Shown here piece by piece: positions 10,683 to 23,918 of a stretch of 64,000 bases of DNA (position 1 is its first letter; each line of letters starts with the position of its first letter). The translations under genes and the position numbers were made by a program. The stretch is from contig NC_133123.1 of the NCBI RefSeq assembly GCF_033568475.1, positions 6,262,001-6,326,000 on the forward strand, read 5' to 3'. The notes beneath the pieces are model-generated. The model searched no databases and was not told the DNA's origin. It saw only the letters and a list, made by a program, of their open reading frames with translations. Origin of the DNA: Henckelia pumila (Eukaryota > Streptophyta > Magnoliopsida > Lamiales > Gesneriaceae).

Positions 10683-12984
10683 AGACAGTTATATATTGAA
10701 GTATTTTCTAAATTGTGTTATTTCAAAACTTTACAATTTATTACTAAATTTTAAATTTTTTTAAAGTATTTGTTAAATATTTTTATTTTGTAATAAAAAC
10801 TTTATAATGTAATCATAATTATATTAATATTTTAATGTAAATAAATATTTTTATATAATTAATTTTTAAATCACCACAAATAAATTATAAATTTCTATGC
10901 TGCAAATTTTCAAATAAGTTTTTTTTGCATTAATTATTATAACATTAATCATTATAGTATTAACTAATTTTACATTAATATGTTTTTTTAATGAATTTTC
11001 ATATGAATATTGAAAAAATACATTACCCCATATTTTGTTAAATTTAAGTTTCAAACATTGGTTGCTAAATTTTATATTGTTTTTTGTTTAAAATATTTGA
11101 TAAATTTAATTTATGTTTTTGTCTTATTTAATAAAATTATATATTTATAACTTTATTACTATTATCATAATTTATTATACATACCTAATTATTTTAATAA
11201 AAAATAATATAGTTACCTAAATATTATTAATTTTTTTTTACCTAAATGTTATTATATAAAAAATTATATATTATATTGTAAATATTGAATTTTAATAATA
11301 TATATTTGTATATGCAATCATTTTTTAAAATAAAAGATTGATAACATTGTTACCATTATTTTTTATTTTTATGCTATCAACTATTTTTTTTTATCCAACT
11401 AAGTTTCAAATGATGACAACTAAACTTTTTAATTTTCATTCAATATCCATTAAATACGGTTATTAATGAATAAATAATTTTTTAATTATTGAAAATAAAA
11501 TGAAAAGGTTTGGTGGATACATAAAAACTTTCGAATATAGATACAAACATCAATTTAAGGAAATCATTTAAACATATATAAAGACAATTTAGATGATAAA
11601 CACAATTTAATTTATATTAACACAATAAATCAAAGAGTGCATGACAAAAAATTAATTGAACAATGAGAGACAAAAAAATTATAGGATAAAATTCATCTAA
11701 TATGACAATAAATTAATAGACAAGTATTTAGGAGAAAGACAATTTCACTCACCTTCTTTAAATATTGGTACAAGGTCAAAATAGACATGTCACAAACTCA
11801 CAATTAAACTCTCACAATTTTAATGTTCACACAAGGACAAAGTGGACATTTGACAATTACTTAAAAAAAACACAATTTATTTTATATTTACACAATAAAT
11901 CAAAGAGTGCAAGACAAAAAATTTAATTGAACAATGAAAGACAAAAAAATATTTGTAGTATAAATATTCATCTAACATGACAACAAATTAAGAGGCAAAC
12001 ATTTAAGAGGAAGGTAAAACGACAAAATAGACATGCCACAATTCAACTCTCACCATTTTAATTTTTTCACAAGGACAAAGTGGACATTTGACAATTAAAC
12101 TCACACTTTTTAATATATATTTATTAGATATTGAAGCTAAAATTTTAAGCTCCTGTATCCTTTAAAATTTTGAATTAAAAATTTTTATATACAAAATTTT
12201 AAAAAAAAATTGGGCTACCTGGGCTTTTTCAACGTGGATCTGCCATTTGAGAGGAAAAGTTCATGGGTAAAATTGTAAACATGTAAGAACTATTCTCTTA
12301 GGTGAATATGAAATTCATCCATGAGACGGATATGAATGTTATGATCTTACTTTTTTAAACAAAAAAATTGTGAATATATTTGAAATATATAAAATTAAAC
12401 TTATTTCATTCAAACGCAACCTTGGGAAATTGTTCAATGTCCTAAGTGCATATCCAATTATTAATATTTATTCTTAAATGTGAAATCCATTATTTTGAGC
12501 ACGAATATGCACTTTAACCCTAAAACTAATTCGTGTATCCAATTATGATAATTTATCAATCTATGTGGAGTTTTGTAATGCTTCAAATTCGACAACTGAC
12601 TCCTATGTACCAACATGAGTCTCATCACGTACAAGTCTTTCTAGCATGCTTGTGTTATTACTCACACGTATCTGAGAAATTTTTTAGTTGGTCACTACTC
12701 TCATAATTCCTCAAGCCAACCCTTAACTTTGACAATCATGTGATGAGTTCTCTAAAAGAAGTAGAACTTATCAAATCTTTTATATATCTGATTTTAGTAT
12801 TGTATAGGTTCATTCATGATCTTCGTCATCCCAATCATTGGTGGGTTTTTAATTTTCTAGGTATTAACTTCTATATTGTGAACCATATACCACCTGAAAA
12901 TTTGGGATTCGGGTGTCACAAGTTCACACTTTTTTTGTATATATATATTCTCACATAGTCACATGACTCACATGGGAGAACAAT
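10683..12984. other. AT-rich intergenic sequence, no gene seen
   Basis: Apart from the tandem duplication at 11601-12125, this stretch is A/T-rich with only short non-conserved ORFs. Confidence 0.6.
11601..12125 (+). repeat. Two-copy tandem duplication, period about 270 bp
   Basis: The block beginning CACAATTTAATTTATATT at 11601 recurs at 11871. The shared order is: ACACAATAAATCAAAGAGTGC, a GACAAAAAAT stretch, a CATCTAA segment, then ACAAGGACAAAGTGGACATT. The copies differ by many substitutions and small indels. It is non-coding. Confidence 0.7.
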
Positions 12985-15957
12985 TGTAACGTCCAGAAAA
13001 TTCATAAATTAATTCTTGAATATTAAAGGGATTTTAAATGAAATTTAAATGATTTTATTTTATTTATTTATGATTTAAAAGATCATGTTTAATTAAATGA
13101 TTTTAATGTGATGTATTCTTGATTTAAAAAATTGTTTCTAAAAGATTTCATGTTATTTATTTTAAGTGAGATTTTATATTTCAAAATTGAGATTTTAGGT
13201 GTTAAAATATATGTTTAATTATTGTGTTAAATGATTTAATGTTACGTAATTTATCTGATGTTTAATGGCTGCAAGTTAGCTTTTGAAGTTTTCAGGTTGA
13301 GATTAATTTTGGACTGAGGAACGAGACTAGTCTTCGAATGAGTTAAGAAAATATTTCAAGTTATTTTAAGTTTTAGGTTGGTTCAATGTTTTTTTATTAT
13401 TTGGGAAGTAAATTTTTTGTAGAAAAAACAGTGTTTGCAAATAATGGGCCGACTACCAAGCTTATTAGTTACCAACTGAGTAGGCGTCAAAATATTTTTT
13501 ATAATTCTTCCCAACCCTAGTTGCGGTATACCCCTTATTCCCTCTCCCTTATCTCGTTCAAAATCTGCACCAATGAATAAGAAAGATTTTAAAAACTCAT
13601 TTTGCAAAGGCTGAGATCGCTACCATTTGGTTATCTCCAACTTGCAACGATCACACAAATTTTAAATACTTTTGAAATCACCAATCGAGAATATATGTAT
13701 TTTGATATAAAAAAGATGTATGTTGATAGGTATGTAATGTATATTGCATTGTTTTTTAAAGATATTTTGAAGAACATGATATAAACCTGTGAAATGCGAA
13801 TTGTTCTTGATGTTATGACAAAGAATTTCATGAGAAAATGATTCAAAGATGAATAGATCGGATAATTTTGGTGTGAGTATGATGTATGTATTTTTAGTTT
13901 AAAACTTTTGAAGTTGTGATGTTCTTGAGTGAATCCTTTCAAGTTTTTAAAATTTTTCATGTGAAAAATCAAGGATTCAACGTGGGACTGTTTTGGTGTA
14001 AAATATTTTAATATTTATGGCTTGATATGTGTTAAAGTCAGAATTTTGGTGTGAGTAAGTTAAATGCGAAGTTTTGAATCAAAATTTTGAAAGATGGTTT
14101 GATATGGATTCCCTTTGTGTTTTTGAAGTTTTTGAGTGTATAATCATTTTTGTCAACGTGTGGGTGAGTATTTCCTAAAAAAGATGTTAAAGGGGATCGA
14201 AACAGGATTTTTAGGTTAATTTTCAAGCAAATTTGCACAGCGCCGACCTGCTTAAAAACCCCAGGCAGATCGCCTCGTGCCCAAGCACAATTTTCTTGCG
14301 CCTAGGTGCGAGGGGGTTGCGTTGGGGCGGAAGTAAATTTTTGTCCTTAAGAGAAATGTTTTGTCTCGGAATTTTTAGTACGTGTTTTTGAGGTCCTAAA
14401 TTCATATTTATGATTTTAAGGTGTTTTAAACATTTTTAAGAGTTCCTATGTAAATAGTTTCAACCTTTGATGTCAAGAACGGAAAAGAACGGCTCATATG
14501 AATCGGTTTAGTTATGTAATACATTATGTGTTATTACGTTCTCACAAAAGCTACGTTCTCTATGAAATATGAAATGTTATAAAAGATTTATGGACATGTT
14601 TATCTTTATTTCATTTAGCATATATGATTTTTAAGCATGAAGCAAGCATGAAAGGATTTTAAGATCATGACATGACAAGTTTCAAGTTATTTCGAGGTTC
14701 ATGATGATATGATTTTAAGATATTTTTAAGTATGTTTAATGAACGATAAGAAGTTTTATGATGAGAATAATGAAGTTATGAGAAAGTTATGATTATGAAG
14801 TTTATGATGAGAAAGTATGACGAAGTTATTACGTAATGATGCATGAAAATATTTTGATTTGTATGTGACTTTGTGGTGGAAATACGGGACTGGTGCTTTG
14901 GGATGATCTCCGGAGGAACATTTCCAAAATACGTGCTCACGAAATGAAAATAATAGGATTGGACTTCAGGTATGAGCTCTGGGAAGGCCTTTCACAACTA
15001 TGCGCTCATGATAATGAGAAGAACGACACACTGGGATTAGCTTTGGGATGAACTTTCTAAAATACGTGCTCACGAGAATGATAGGACTGACACCTTGGGA
15101 GAGCTTCGGGGATTACTTTTCCAAATGATGTGCTCATAATGACGGTTGCCATAAATGCATGTATTTCATCACTCCAAATTGAAGAAGTTTATTTTTATAT
15201 TATTTTTATGCATGATGTTTATATTTAAGTCTTGCATGTCCAAAGCAATGTTGATTTATAATGTGTAATTATTTTGTATATGAATAATGCTTATTGAATT
15301 TTTAGACTCACTATGCTTGATTGATACAGTTAAATTTGAGACATAAATGAATTAAAGGCTAAAGAGTCCAAGAGACGAAGACATTAACATAACTATTTCG
15401 AATCTCTGATGTTTTAAAGCGAGAAGAATATGCATATGTTTATTGTTCTTTTGTTATTATATTATTTAATGCACAACTGTTATGAGACAGTGTTAAAGAA
15501 AAATTTAGATTTAGTATTTTAAATTACAGTCTCGCGGCAATAAGTTTTAATGATTTTAAGTTGTAACCTTTTTATGTTGATTATTTCATCTGATAGTTTA
15601 TATTTGGTTTCACAAATGTTTTAAAAGCATTTTACACCCTAAGTTTATTTTACCGAAACTCTTGTTTTGTCTGCTTTCTTAAGCTTGTAATTCTCGGTTC
15701 AGGTTTTTTATGTAAGTGGTAGTTTTTGGCGTGCACGTATAAGAAGCGGTCATTGACTGTAGTGTTGCATCCTTTGTTTCAAAGCTTTAATGCAAGTTAG
15801 AGCAACAAGGTTTTTGAGTGTCAATTACATAAATTTTAATTTCAATTACGAGTTGTTGAACTTGCTAGTTCGATATGTCCTGCACTGTTGCATTTGGAAA
15901 TTTTTCCTACACTTTTTTGCGTTTAAATTTTTGATAATGTAAATACGGGACGTTACA
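12985..15957 (+). mobile_element. Solo-LTR-like sequence of a Ty3/gypsy element
   Basis: It starts TGTAACGTCC and ends GGACGTTACA, a perfect 10-bp terminal inverted repeat typical of some gypsy LTRs, over 2,973 bp. It has no gag-pol. Inside, 14870-15140 holds about four degenerate copies of a unit of roughly 85 bp ending in ACGTGCTCACGA-like text, common in such LTRs. The flanks (ACAAT left, GTAAA right) do not form a target duplication, so it may come from recombination between elements or be a decayed insertion. Confidence 0.65.
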
Positions 15958-16912
15958 GTAAATGTACATAGTCAGATAAACAATTTCTTGTGAGTAGGGT
16001 AATGTTTTCAAGGAAATTTCCTTAGACTACCACATGCATCGATGAATACCACACACGGTTATACGTTATTTTTAAAAATACAAAATTATATATCTCAATT
16101 ACATTAGTGGAAAGAACACTTCATTGAGATAAATTTGTGATTTTGAAGAAAATTAATGTGTGCGTAACAATCATTATAAATATTGCATTTTCCAAAATTA
16201 AAATGACAAGTCTGGGAAACACAGCAACAAAGGCGCAACGTCTTGGGAGGGCTGATCCGTTTTAATGAAAAATGTCAAACTATGCGGCCACACATATATA
16301 ACATGAACTGATTTCAAAATTATGGAGTGAGTCAGATTAGATTTAGGTAAAGATCTCTTCTATTTCTATAAGAAAAAATTGAAATGAAATCCCAGGCAAA
16401 TGGAAAATGTTAATCCCCAACATAAACTTTATCCGACAAGGTAGGGTTGAGAAAAATACCGAAATTTCGGTATGTCGAGGTTATCGTATCTAAAAAATAT
16501 CGAATTGTTGGAATAGTACCGTATATATATGTACCGAATATTTCTATAAGATACAATAATGATAAGGAATTTTTAATTATAACGGTATGAATTTTGAAAA
16601 TTTCAATAAATACCTAAACAACAAAATAGTATATAAAAATTTTAAAAAATAAAATTAAAAATATATAATTTTTGTTCGGTATAAAACTGTACATATTGTA
16701 TCGAAATATCGGTATACCATACATTTTCAACATAATCGATATACTAGTTATATGTATCAAAATTTTCAATATACAAAAAATTTATACGTCGAAATTAAGT
16801 TTCAATACGATATCGATATAAAATTTTCTAATTTTCAGTACAAAGTTTTCAATAAATGCCCCACGGTTTTCACATGCATGTCGATCGGAAGGAAAAAATT
16901 AATTTTTCTCTT

Positions 16913-16944
<32 letters not shown>
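15958..16944. other. AT-rich intergenic sequence with a palindromic repeat
   Basis: No gene is visible. It holds a copy of the ATACCGAA repeat family (16443 to about 16860) and ends in a (TA)n microsatellite at about 16915-16943. Confidence 0.6.
16443..16860. repeat. MITE-like repeat of the ATACCGAA family
   Basis: It begins AGGGTTGAGAAAAATACC and contains the perfect 16-bp palindrome TACCGAAATTTCGGTA. Related sequence occurs at 23262-23450, 31620-31740 and 55724-55938. No coding capacity. The ends of this copy are uncertain. Confidence 0.5.
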
Positions 16945-16949
<5 letters not shown>

Positions 16950-17383
16950 CATAATAATTGATTTTACAAAAACATCTTCACATGATTTATCAAATGTGTA
17001 CAAATTAAAGATAAAACTAAAAATACACAATAAAAAATTTTGACTTTGGTTTACATTTTTATAATTGACATAAGTATAGAAAATATTATTACTATATATT
17101 TAATTTCTTTCTTCTAATTTTTTCATTATTTCATGAACATATAAGAGATAAATCATCACATATATATATATCAGTTATCACATCACTTGATCACCACCAA
17201 TATTATATATACCTAAAAAAATGTATAACAAGTAGTTTGTTTTTCTCCTAAATTTTCACGTGCATATATGCCTATTAATATTTCGGAAGGAAAAACTAAT
17301 TTTAGCTTCTCTTAAAATATTAAAATTTTCACGTGCGTGGTTTTCAACAAGTTGAGCTAGCTAGCATACCTGGCCTGCATTAT

Positions 17384-17392
17384 TATTTAAAC
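17384..17392 (+). promoter_or_regulatory. Putative TATA box of the truncated lipase
   Basis: TATTTAAAC lies about 100 bp before the ATG and is conserved at the same place in the intact copy (37248-37256) and as TATTTAAAT in the third lipase. Confidence 0.45.
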
Positions 17393-17484
17393 CCCATCAG
17401 CCATAGCCATTGAACTCACACCTTCATACAACTGATTTCAGTTAAATATATATATATATATATTCCAGTCCAGAGAAATATATC

Positions 17485-17982
17485 ATGGGTACAGATCTCC
17501 CCCCTACATGGGACCAACTACTGGGGAGCGGTGACTGGGAGGGACTTGTGGAGCCAGTACTGCACCCCGACTTCCGGAAATTAATCCTCCGCTGCGGCAA
17601 CTTCAGCCAAGCAACCCTGGACGCCTTCAATAACGACGCCGGCTCCAAGTACGCCGGCAGCAGCAGATATGACAAGGAAGGCTTTTTTGACAAACTGATG
17701 CTTGACTCGGCTTCTGATTATGAGGTTAAAGCTTTGCTGTATGCCGCCCCCGATCTCGGCTTTCTGTCGGTGTTTATACCCCAAAAGGTGCCTGGTTCTT
17801 GGGACAAGCCATTTGAATTGATCAAGGGATGGAGCGTAGCATTGGCGAGAAAGGATAGCGACTTTCTGAAGGAGGAATATTTGATCCCAGCTAGTTGGTG
17901 GGTGGAGAAGAACAAAGGGATGGTTCGCGATCCTCACAAAGGATGGATTTTGGTTCAGGATGAGCCGGTACCAGAAACCTAG
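17485..17982 (+). CDS. Truncated phospholipase A1-II-like protein with an in-frame core deletion
   Basis: An uninterrupted 165-codon frame. Residues 1-106 match the N-terminus of the intact paralogue at 37370 (MGT-, TWDQLLGSGDW, LILRCGNF, SSRY, SDYEVKA). Residues 107-165 match its last 59 residues (KPFELI, SLA/ALA-KDSDLLKEE-type text, SWW, GWILVQD). Between these, 226 codons and the intron are gone. The join lies at a GGAC shared by both breakpoints, and the frame is kept. The protein therefore lacks the GHSLG nucleophile motif, the catalytic Asp and the His region and cannot work as a serine lipase. The TATA-like box, ATG and a downstream AATAAA (about 18160) remain. It may be an expressed non-catalytic remnant or a young pseudogene; the sequence cannot decide. 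Confidence 0.8.
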   Translation: MGTDLPPTWDQLLGSGDWEGLVEPVLHPDFRKLILRCGNFSQATLDAFNNDAGSKYAGSSRYDKEGFFDKLMLDSASDYEVKALLYAAPDLGFLSVFIPQKVPGSWDKPFELIKGWSVALARKDSDFLKEEYLIPASWWVEKNKGMVRDPHKGWILVQDEPVPET

Positions 17983-18580
17983 CTAGGACCAAAATATATC
18001 TATATATATCTTCGTGAGAAATAAGGTGCATATTGTTTCATGGCGCACCATTATTAATTAATGTTTGCATGGGCTATATATATTTTGTTGTATCTTTAAT
18101 TTGATGGTGTGTGTGCACTTTGGCTTGTACCTTTAGTTTGACTTATATATATATATATATGAATAAAATGCGTCGTTTGTCGTTTCAATTTTGAGTATAT
18201 ATATGGGATCCCTTTTGCTATTCAATTCCATTATTATTGTTTTTCGCATAATCTGATCAATCAACAAACATTATTTAATAAACTATCTTTTTATAAAAAG
18301 AATTCGTAAAATACATTAAATTATAATTTTTAAACCATAATAATTAATTTATTGCATATACTATTTTATTTTATGCACGCAACTTTTGATCACCGGTAAG
18401 AGAAAAGGAAAAACAAAGTAGAAAACCCGGAAGTACTAGCTAGCTAGGAAGCCTTCTCAAGGAGTGCGACTAAAACATGCTCTTGTGTAATTTAGAATAT
18501 ATTTTATCCAAATTGAAAGATTATATCGATGCTTAGCACGTAGAATTTGCTTTTTGGGAATTTAATTTAGACTTTTTCCA

Positions 18581-19925
18581 ATATTGGTAGTGGTTGAATA
18601 TGGTCGTTAGTATCACATTCATGGTCTATCAACTCCACATTATTGAAAGTGACTTGGCAAAATAAAAACAAAAAACAAAAAGAAACAAACGTAGCACCCT
18701 AAAACTAAAATTGGTAAAAAAAAATCATAAAACGACAAACATATATTATCAGAAATATAATTCTCCCAAAAAATTATATGCATGCATGTCAATGCATACA
18801 TTCATGCTATAGCACATACGTACATTGGCATAGTTTGGTACACTCCTACATCCCATGCTTGGTACATTTTTAAAAAGTCCATGATAAGTCAATGGACCTT
18901 TGATAAATGCTTTGACAAGTGGACTATGTATCCCTTTAATTTGGTGTTACAACTAAAAAAAAACTACAAAAAGACATAATTATCCTCCATATATAAAAAC
19001 ATCTAAACTTTAAACACGCCTCATTCTCTTCAACATTACGGTAGGGTTAGTTTTGTCATTAAAATCGAATATATAAATTTAATTACTCTTATTAAAATCA
19101 TATCAAACATTCAATATAGTATCCTACTATTTTAATTATCCTTAATTTATCTTTATATTATATATCATATACTTATTCTATCATATGTACCAAACTATGC
19201 AAAAGATAGATTGGTAATATAATCGCTTTTCAAAATTTCAGGATATTAATTGGCATAAAAAAAAAATACTGTGGACGGAAGCTGACAAACATGAGCTGCT
19301 GAAACCATTTATACTATCGTCAATGACCTCTTGGTCAAATGCCATCACCTTTCCAAATTTGGGATATGGTCTTGAGTTCTATGCCCACTAACCCCACCCC
19401 TTAATAAAAAAATCATTTACACTATCAGATCGTTGTTAGTTTTTTTAAAATGAAAGTTAATAATTTTTAAATTTGAAATGGTAAAAGAGAAAATAAATGT
19501 AATACAGTTGGATGATTAGACGGTGTTTTGGAAATTATAAAAAAGTTTCTCCTGTACAAAGTTAGTTAGTAAAATATATTTAACTTTTTAATTAGTATAG
19601 ATAATATAAGTGTGTGTTCTACTTTAATAATTAATGATTTTTATCGTATCTATTGAGCTCAAAAAATGTGTTAATTAATTTTGATTAATTATTAATGTTT
19701 ATTTTATTATATTTGGAGTCTTAATTTGAAGTAGGACTCATGAGCAGCTTTCATGCATGTTCCGATCCCTTCTCCTAAATTTTTATCGGGGCCAAATAAT
19801 AATAAAATATAATATAATATAATATTGATTCTTCTCATGTTTAAATGGTTTTCATCGTTCTCGAGTGCCAGTTGAGTATACCATACTGTATCATAACTTC
19901 CACCATTATTTCAAGCCCATCGTCA
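18581..19925. other. Intergenic sequence, no gene seen
   Basis: AT-rich, with only short unconserved ORFs. No terminal repeats recognised. Confidence 0.6.
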
Positions 19926-20636
19926 GCCAATTTGGAGGCTTAGCTAGCTAGATATAGATAGAGATACATGGGAATATTAGGCTTCATTTGAACATATACT
20001 TTAAAAATATTTTTAGTATTTTATAAGTAAAAAAAACTTAAAATATGTGTTTGGATAAAATTTGTGTAAAATATTTTTGAAAAATTATTTTTCAAGTATA
20101 GTTTTTAAAGAACACTTTAGATGTATTTTTAAATATTTTTAGAATAAAACTAAGGAATGCAAAGATGAACAACGTTAGTTTGAAAGGTTAAAATGTTTTA
20201 ATAGACTAATTATCGAAACACATATTTATTCTTAAAACAACTTTTGAAACATTTTATAGAAAGCTTTTTTAAAATATTTTTATAAAAACGTTTTATAAGT
20301 ACATGTCCAAACGGAGCCTTAATTAGTTAAAACTTTTTTAAAGGAGTTAAACCAAGTGAATTGAAAGGTTAGATTGATTTATAATTTTATAGCAATAGTT
20401 GTTGAGAATCTCTTCTTCAATTCGTGGTGGACGTCCCTGCATGTATACCCTTATAGATCTTAATTGTTCACGTGGTTAATTGAACGTCCATTATTAATTT
20501 GAATTCGAGCGTATAGTCGATTCTGCAGCTTTATTGTGTCCCCTTCTCCTAATTTTTCACATGGGACGGAGATAAAAATGAATTTAATATTTTAGTTTTA
20601 TATATTAACGACTGTCTTTTAACAATAAATAAATTC
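19926..20636 (+). repeat. Direct duplication, copy 1 (about 0.7 kb)
   Basis: From CAATTTGGAGGCTTAGCTAG to TTTTAACAATAAATA this matches 24530-25199 nearly throughout. It includes a Tourist-like MITE and unique sequence on both sides of it, so the MITE predates the duplication. Copy 2 lacks a short stretch near 20440-20465 of this copy. Confidence 0.85.
19980..20318. mobile_element. Tourist-like MITE (copy 1)
   Basis: It begins GGCTTCATTTGAACAT and ends ATGTCCAAACGGAGCC, imperfect inverted termini, flanked on both sides by TTA (19977-19979 and 20319-20321). TTA duplications and a GGCT-CGTTTGG terminus are typical of PIF/Harbinger-derived MITEs. Confidence 0.75.
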
Positions 20637-20662
20637 CTCATTTAAGTTTTAGTAGTAGTAGG

Positions 20663-23244
20663 TGCTTTCAAAATTATTGAAACATCTAAAACATTTTAAA
20701 CTTAAATGCGGAAATTTTTTTTTAAAATAATAACAATACATATATGCCCATACATATATATATCACATTTAAAATAAAATACTACTTCTTAGTAGTAACT
20801 TAAATAAAAATAAACAAATAAATAATTAAAAAGGGTTTCATGCATGAAACAAAAATAACAAATAATACATGTTTGAAACTCTCATATGGGGAAATAATAA
20901 AATAAAAATATGCAACTTGTTTTAAAAACTCAACGTCATAAAAATAAATGTATCTTAAAACATCATTTAAAAACTTCAACGGTTACGGGGCCACTGTTCC
21001 GTGAGCTCATACATCCTCACCACCGGTAGAAGCTACATAAGTATCATCTGACTCACCTGCACCATATAAGCGTAGTGAGCCTAGGGGCTCAACATGTCTA
21101 AACTTGGATATCAAGGTTTAAAATAACGCATCACATAATCATACTAATACATATACATGATACATGAGCATGCATGAAAACATTTTTCATAACATAAATG
21201 CTGAATCATAAATCTTAAGCATAAACATCATCTTTCTTCATCATACATAACATAGTTGAGCATGGTATTTTTGAAACAGTCTATGGTCCTATCCGTAAGT
21301 GTGACGCTTATCTGTGCCGACTGATCAGTCTCATGAACCAACGTACGTGGCGGTGATAAATCACCACCTATGGTAGTAAACTACCTCATAAATCATATGG
21401 TGGATAACCACCCTTATGTCACACTACTTCAATTTCCATCATGAAAATATTTTATTGCTCAACACATTCATAATCATAAGCATGTAAAATTTCATGAATG
21501 CATGCACTGAAAATTTGTCCTTGATATATATTTAATTAGTTTGTCATAATATATACTTATACTTAAAATATTTTCATGCACTAAAATAATTAAATATATA
21601 TTTCGGACTTAGGGATTTTTCATGGTTTCGGTCCAGTCTGCTGGTCTCTCTAAAAATTATAATTTTTACTAAAATAAAATACTTAAATGTTATTGGGCTT
21701 AAATAAAAATATTTAGGCCCATTAACTAATTAATTCATAAAAATTTCTGGACTGGCCCATAAAATCACTGACTTGCCCAAAAATTCCTATGGGCCCACAA
21801 GCCCATAAAAATCATCGGACTAACTTAAAATAATTTTGAAAGCCCAAATAAAATTATTTGGAGGCCCAAATAATTTTATTTCTAATTAATTGACCCAAAA
21901 ACCAATTAAAACATAAATTACTAAAAAAATTAAAAGACTCGAGCCCGGCCCACCTAACCCAGACCTGGACCGACCTAACCCGACCCACTACACCCCAGAC
22001 CCGACCCGGACCACCCAAACCCGACCCAGCCCCAGACCCAGCCCAAACCCGTCACCCCTCTTTCCCTCTCCCTTTGGCGCGACGGGCAGCAGCCCTTCCA
22101 GGGCTGCTGCCGCCTCGGTCCGGCTACCATTGGCCAGACCGCCGCCGGAAGGACCTTTCCAAGGTCCTGTCGGTTAGAACCATGCCATGGCTCGGCTGGT
22201 TTATGGCCTAGCATGAACCAGCCGTGGCCTCTTCCCAAGAACCCTAAACAAGCCCTCCATGACCAAACCTTGCACCAGCTTGTACCCAGCCGTGAACCAG
22301 CCTGAACCACTGGACCCAGCTCGACCCAAAGGCACCTTAGGACCCCCTCTGACTCGAGGCCTAGCCTCTGGACCGAGCCATGTTGGTTAAAAACGTGAGT
22401 ATGACCATGAGTCCACCAAATTATGCAACAAGCAACAAAACTCCCATAAAATTCGAAATATTCATGAATAATTCTGAAATAAAAATATCGTGCATGAATA
22501 ATAGCTTATATGGTGGTCAAATAAAATTTTTAGACATGCCTTTAAATCTTTTAATGAAGATTGATGCGTTTACAGGTTTCCGGGACGACGAACGGACCAA
22601 AATCACCAAAGGAAGTTGCTTGATTGGCTATGGAGGCTGTGTTTCTGGAAAAGAGTCATGAGAAAGGTTGGAGAAAGGGGTTGGAGGCGGCTGATCAAAT
22701 TAGTCGTAGGGTAGGGAGTGATTTTGGGGTTTAATTTTGGGTAGATTTAGGATAATAACTAGTATAAATTAATTATGTAGATAATATAACATAAATATAA
22801 GATTTTAAACTTTTAAAAATACCTACTAATCTGATATATAATAATAAATCCCGAAATATAATATTAAAGGATTTTTAAAGATCAATAAAAGTCATTAAAA
22901 TGACTTATTTTGGCCAAAAATCAATTCTTAAATAAATATATAAGTAAATACTAAAATTTTCTTGACAAAATACCTTAAAATATTATTTTAAGGCTCATAA
23001 AACTCATAAAATATTTTTGGCTAAGAATTTTGGTATCTCGTCCGTCCACGGTCCCGTCGACGCGATCAAAAATAATAAATTCCTTAAAAATCTAGAATTT
23101 CCATAATTATGGGTTAAATGCTAAAATAAATTAAATCATGCATATAAATCACATAATATCACATAAATAAATTTAACCCTTAATTAAAAATTAATTTTTC
23201 CTAATTATATGCGGATTTACGTTTTAAAATTTCTGAGTGTTACA
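20663..23244 (-). mobile_element. LTR-like sequence, probable Ty3/gypsy, minus orientation
   Basis: Read on the minus strand it starts TGTAACACTCAG (right edge 23244), a common start for Tekay-type LTRs. Near its other end it has the TTTCCGCATTTAAGTTT text often found close to such LTR ends. 21250-21430 and the C-rich, ACCCGACCC-rich stretch at 21940-22380 also fit an LTR interior. The left edge (TG at 20663) is a guess; no target duplication was found and no gag-pol is present. ORFs in the C-rich part are low-complexity artefacts. Confidence 0.5.
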
Positions 23245-23261
23245 TATATTCACTAAAAGTT

Positions 23262-23450
23262 TTGATTATAACGGTATGAATTTGAAAAATTCCGATATAT
23301 ATATCGAAATTCCTAAATACCGAATTAGTATATAAAACTTTAAAAACATATAACATTTTTAAAAAATAAAATTAAAAATATATAATGTTTTTTTCGATAT
23401 AAAATCGTATATACTGTATCGAAATATCGGTATACCGTAAAATTTCGAGA
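23262..23450. repeat. ATACCGAA-family repeat, second copy
   Basis: It shares TATAACGGTATGAATTTGAA, the ATATATAAT-rich middle and TATCGAAATATCGGTATACC with the copy at 16443-16860. Non-coding. Confidence 0.6.
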
Positions 23451-23918
23451 ATGGATCCTCTACTATGGCCTTTACCATAGTAAAGGGTGTTGTGGTGTGA
23501 AACCCAAATTTTTCTTTTTCTTTTTTGTTTTTATATATTTTAAATTCATTCTTTTTAACTTTGTATTTTCTTTTTTGTTTTAATTTTTTTATATATCATA
23601 ATTTTTTTTAAAATATATATTGGTTTTTTTTATCTTTTCAAATTTTCTTGTGTAATTTTATTGTTATAATTTATAATGATAATTTTTAGCATAACTGCAC
23701 AATTTTTTTGTAAAAAATTTTTTTGGTATTTTTTTGGTATTTTTTTATAGTTTTTTTATTTTTTCAGTTTTTTGGCTTTAGTTTCCATCTATCTTAAATT
23801 TCCTTTCAAAATTTTCATTTTTAAAATTTTTTTAGCCTATTTTTATATATTTTATATTCTTCCATTTATTGGACTTTTGTTTCCCCCTTTTTGGCATTTT
23901 GTTTCCCTCTTTCGTTTA

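Larger units (their letters stand above)
16945..18580 (+). repeat. Segmental duplication, copy A (carries the truncated lipase)
   Basis: Upstream sequence from about 16945, the lipase reading frame and downstream sequence to about 18580 all match 36800-40298 in the same order and orientation. Copy A lacks about 960 bp present downstream of copy B (38945-39905) and has lost the lipase core. Confidence 0.85.

Noticed and set aside
12985-15957. Complete retrotransposon
   Set aside because: LTR-type ends are present but there is no gag-pol, no primer-binding site and no second LTR.
21975-22310. 111-residue minus-strand ORF rich in Gly/Trp/Ser
   Set aside because: It lies in a C-rich, ACCCGACCC-like low-complexity stretch inside an LTR-like sequence; composition explains the open frame.
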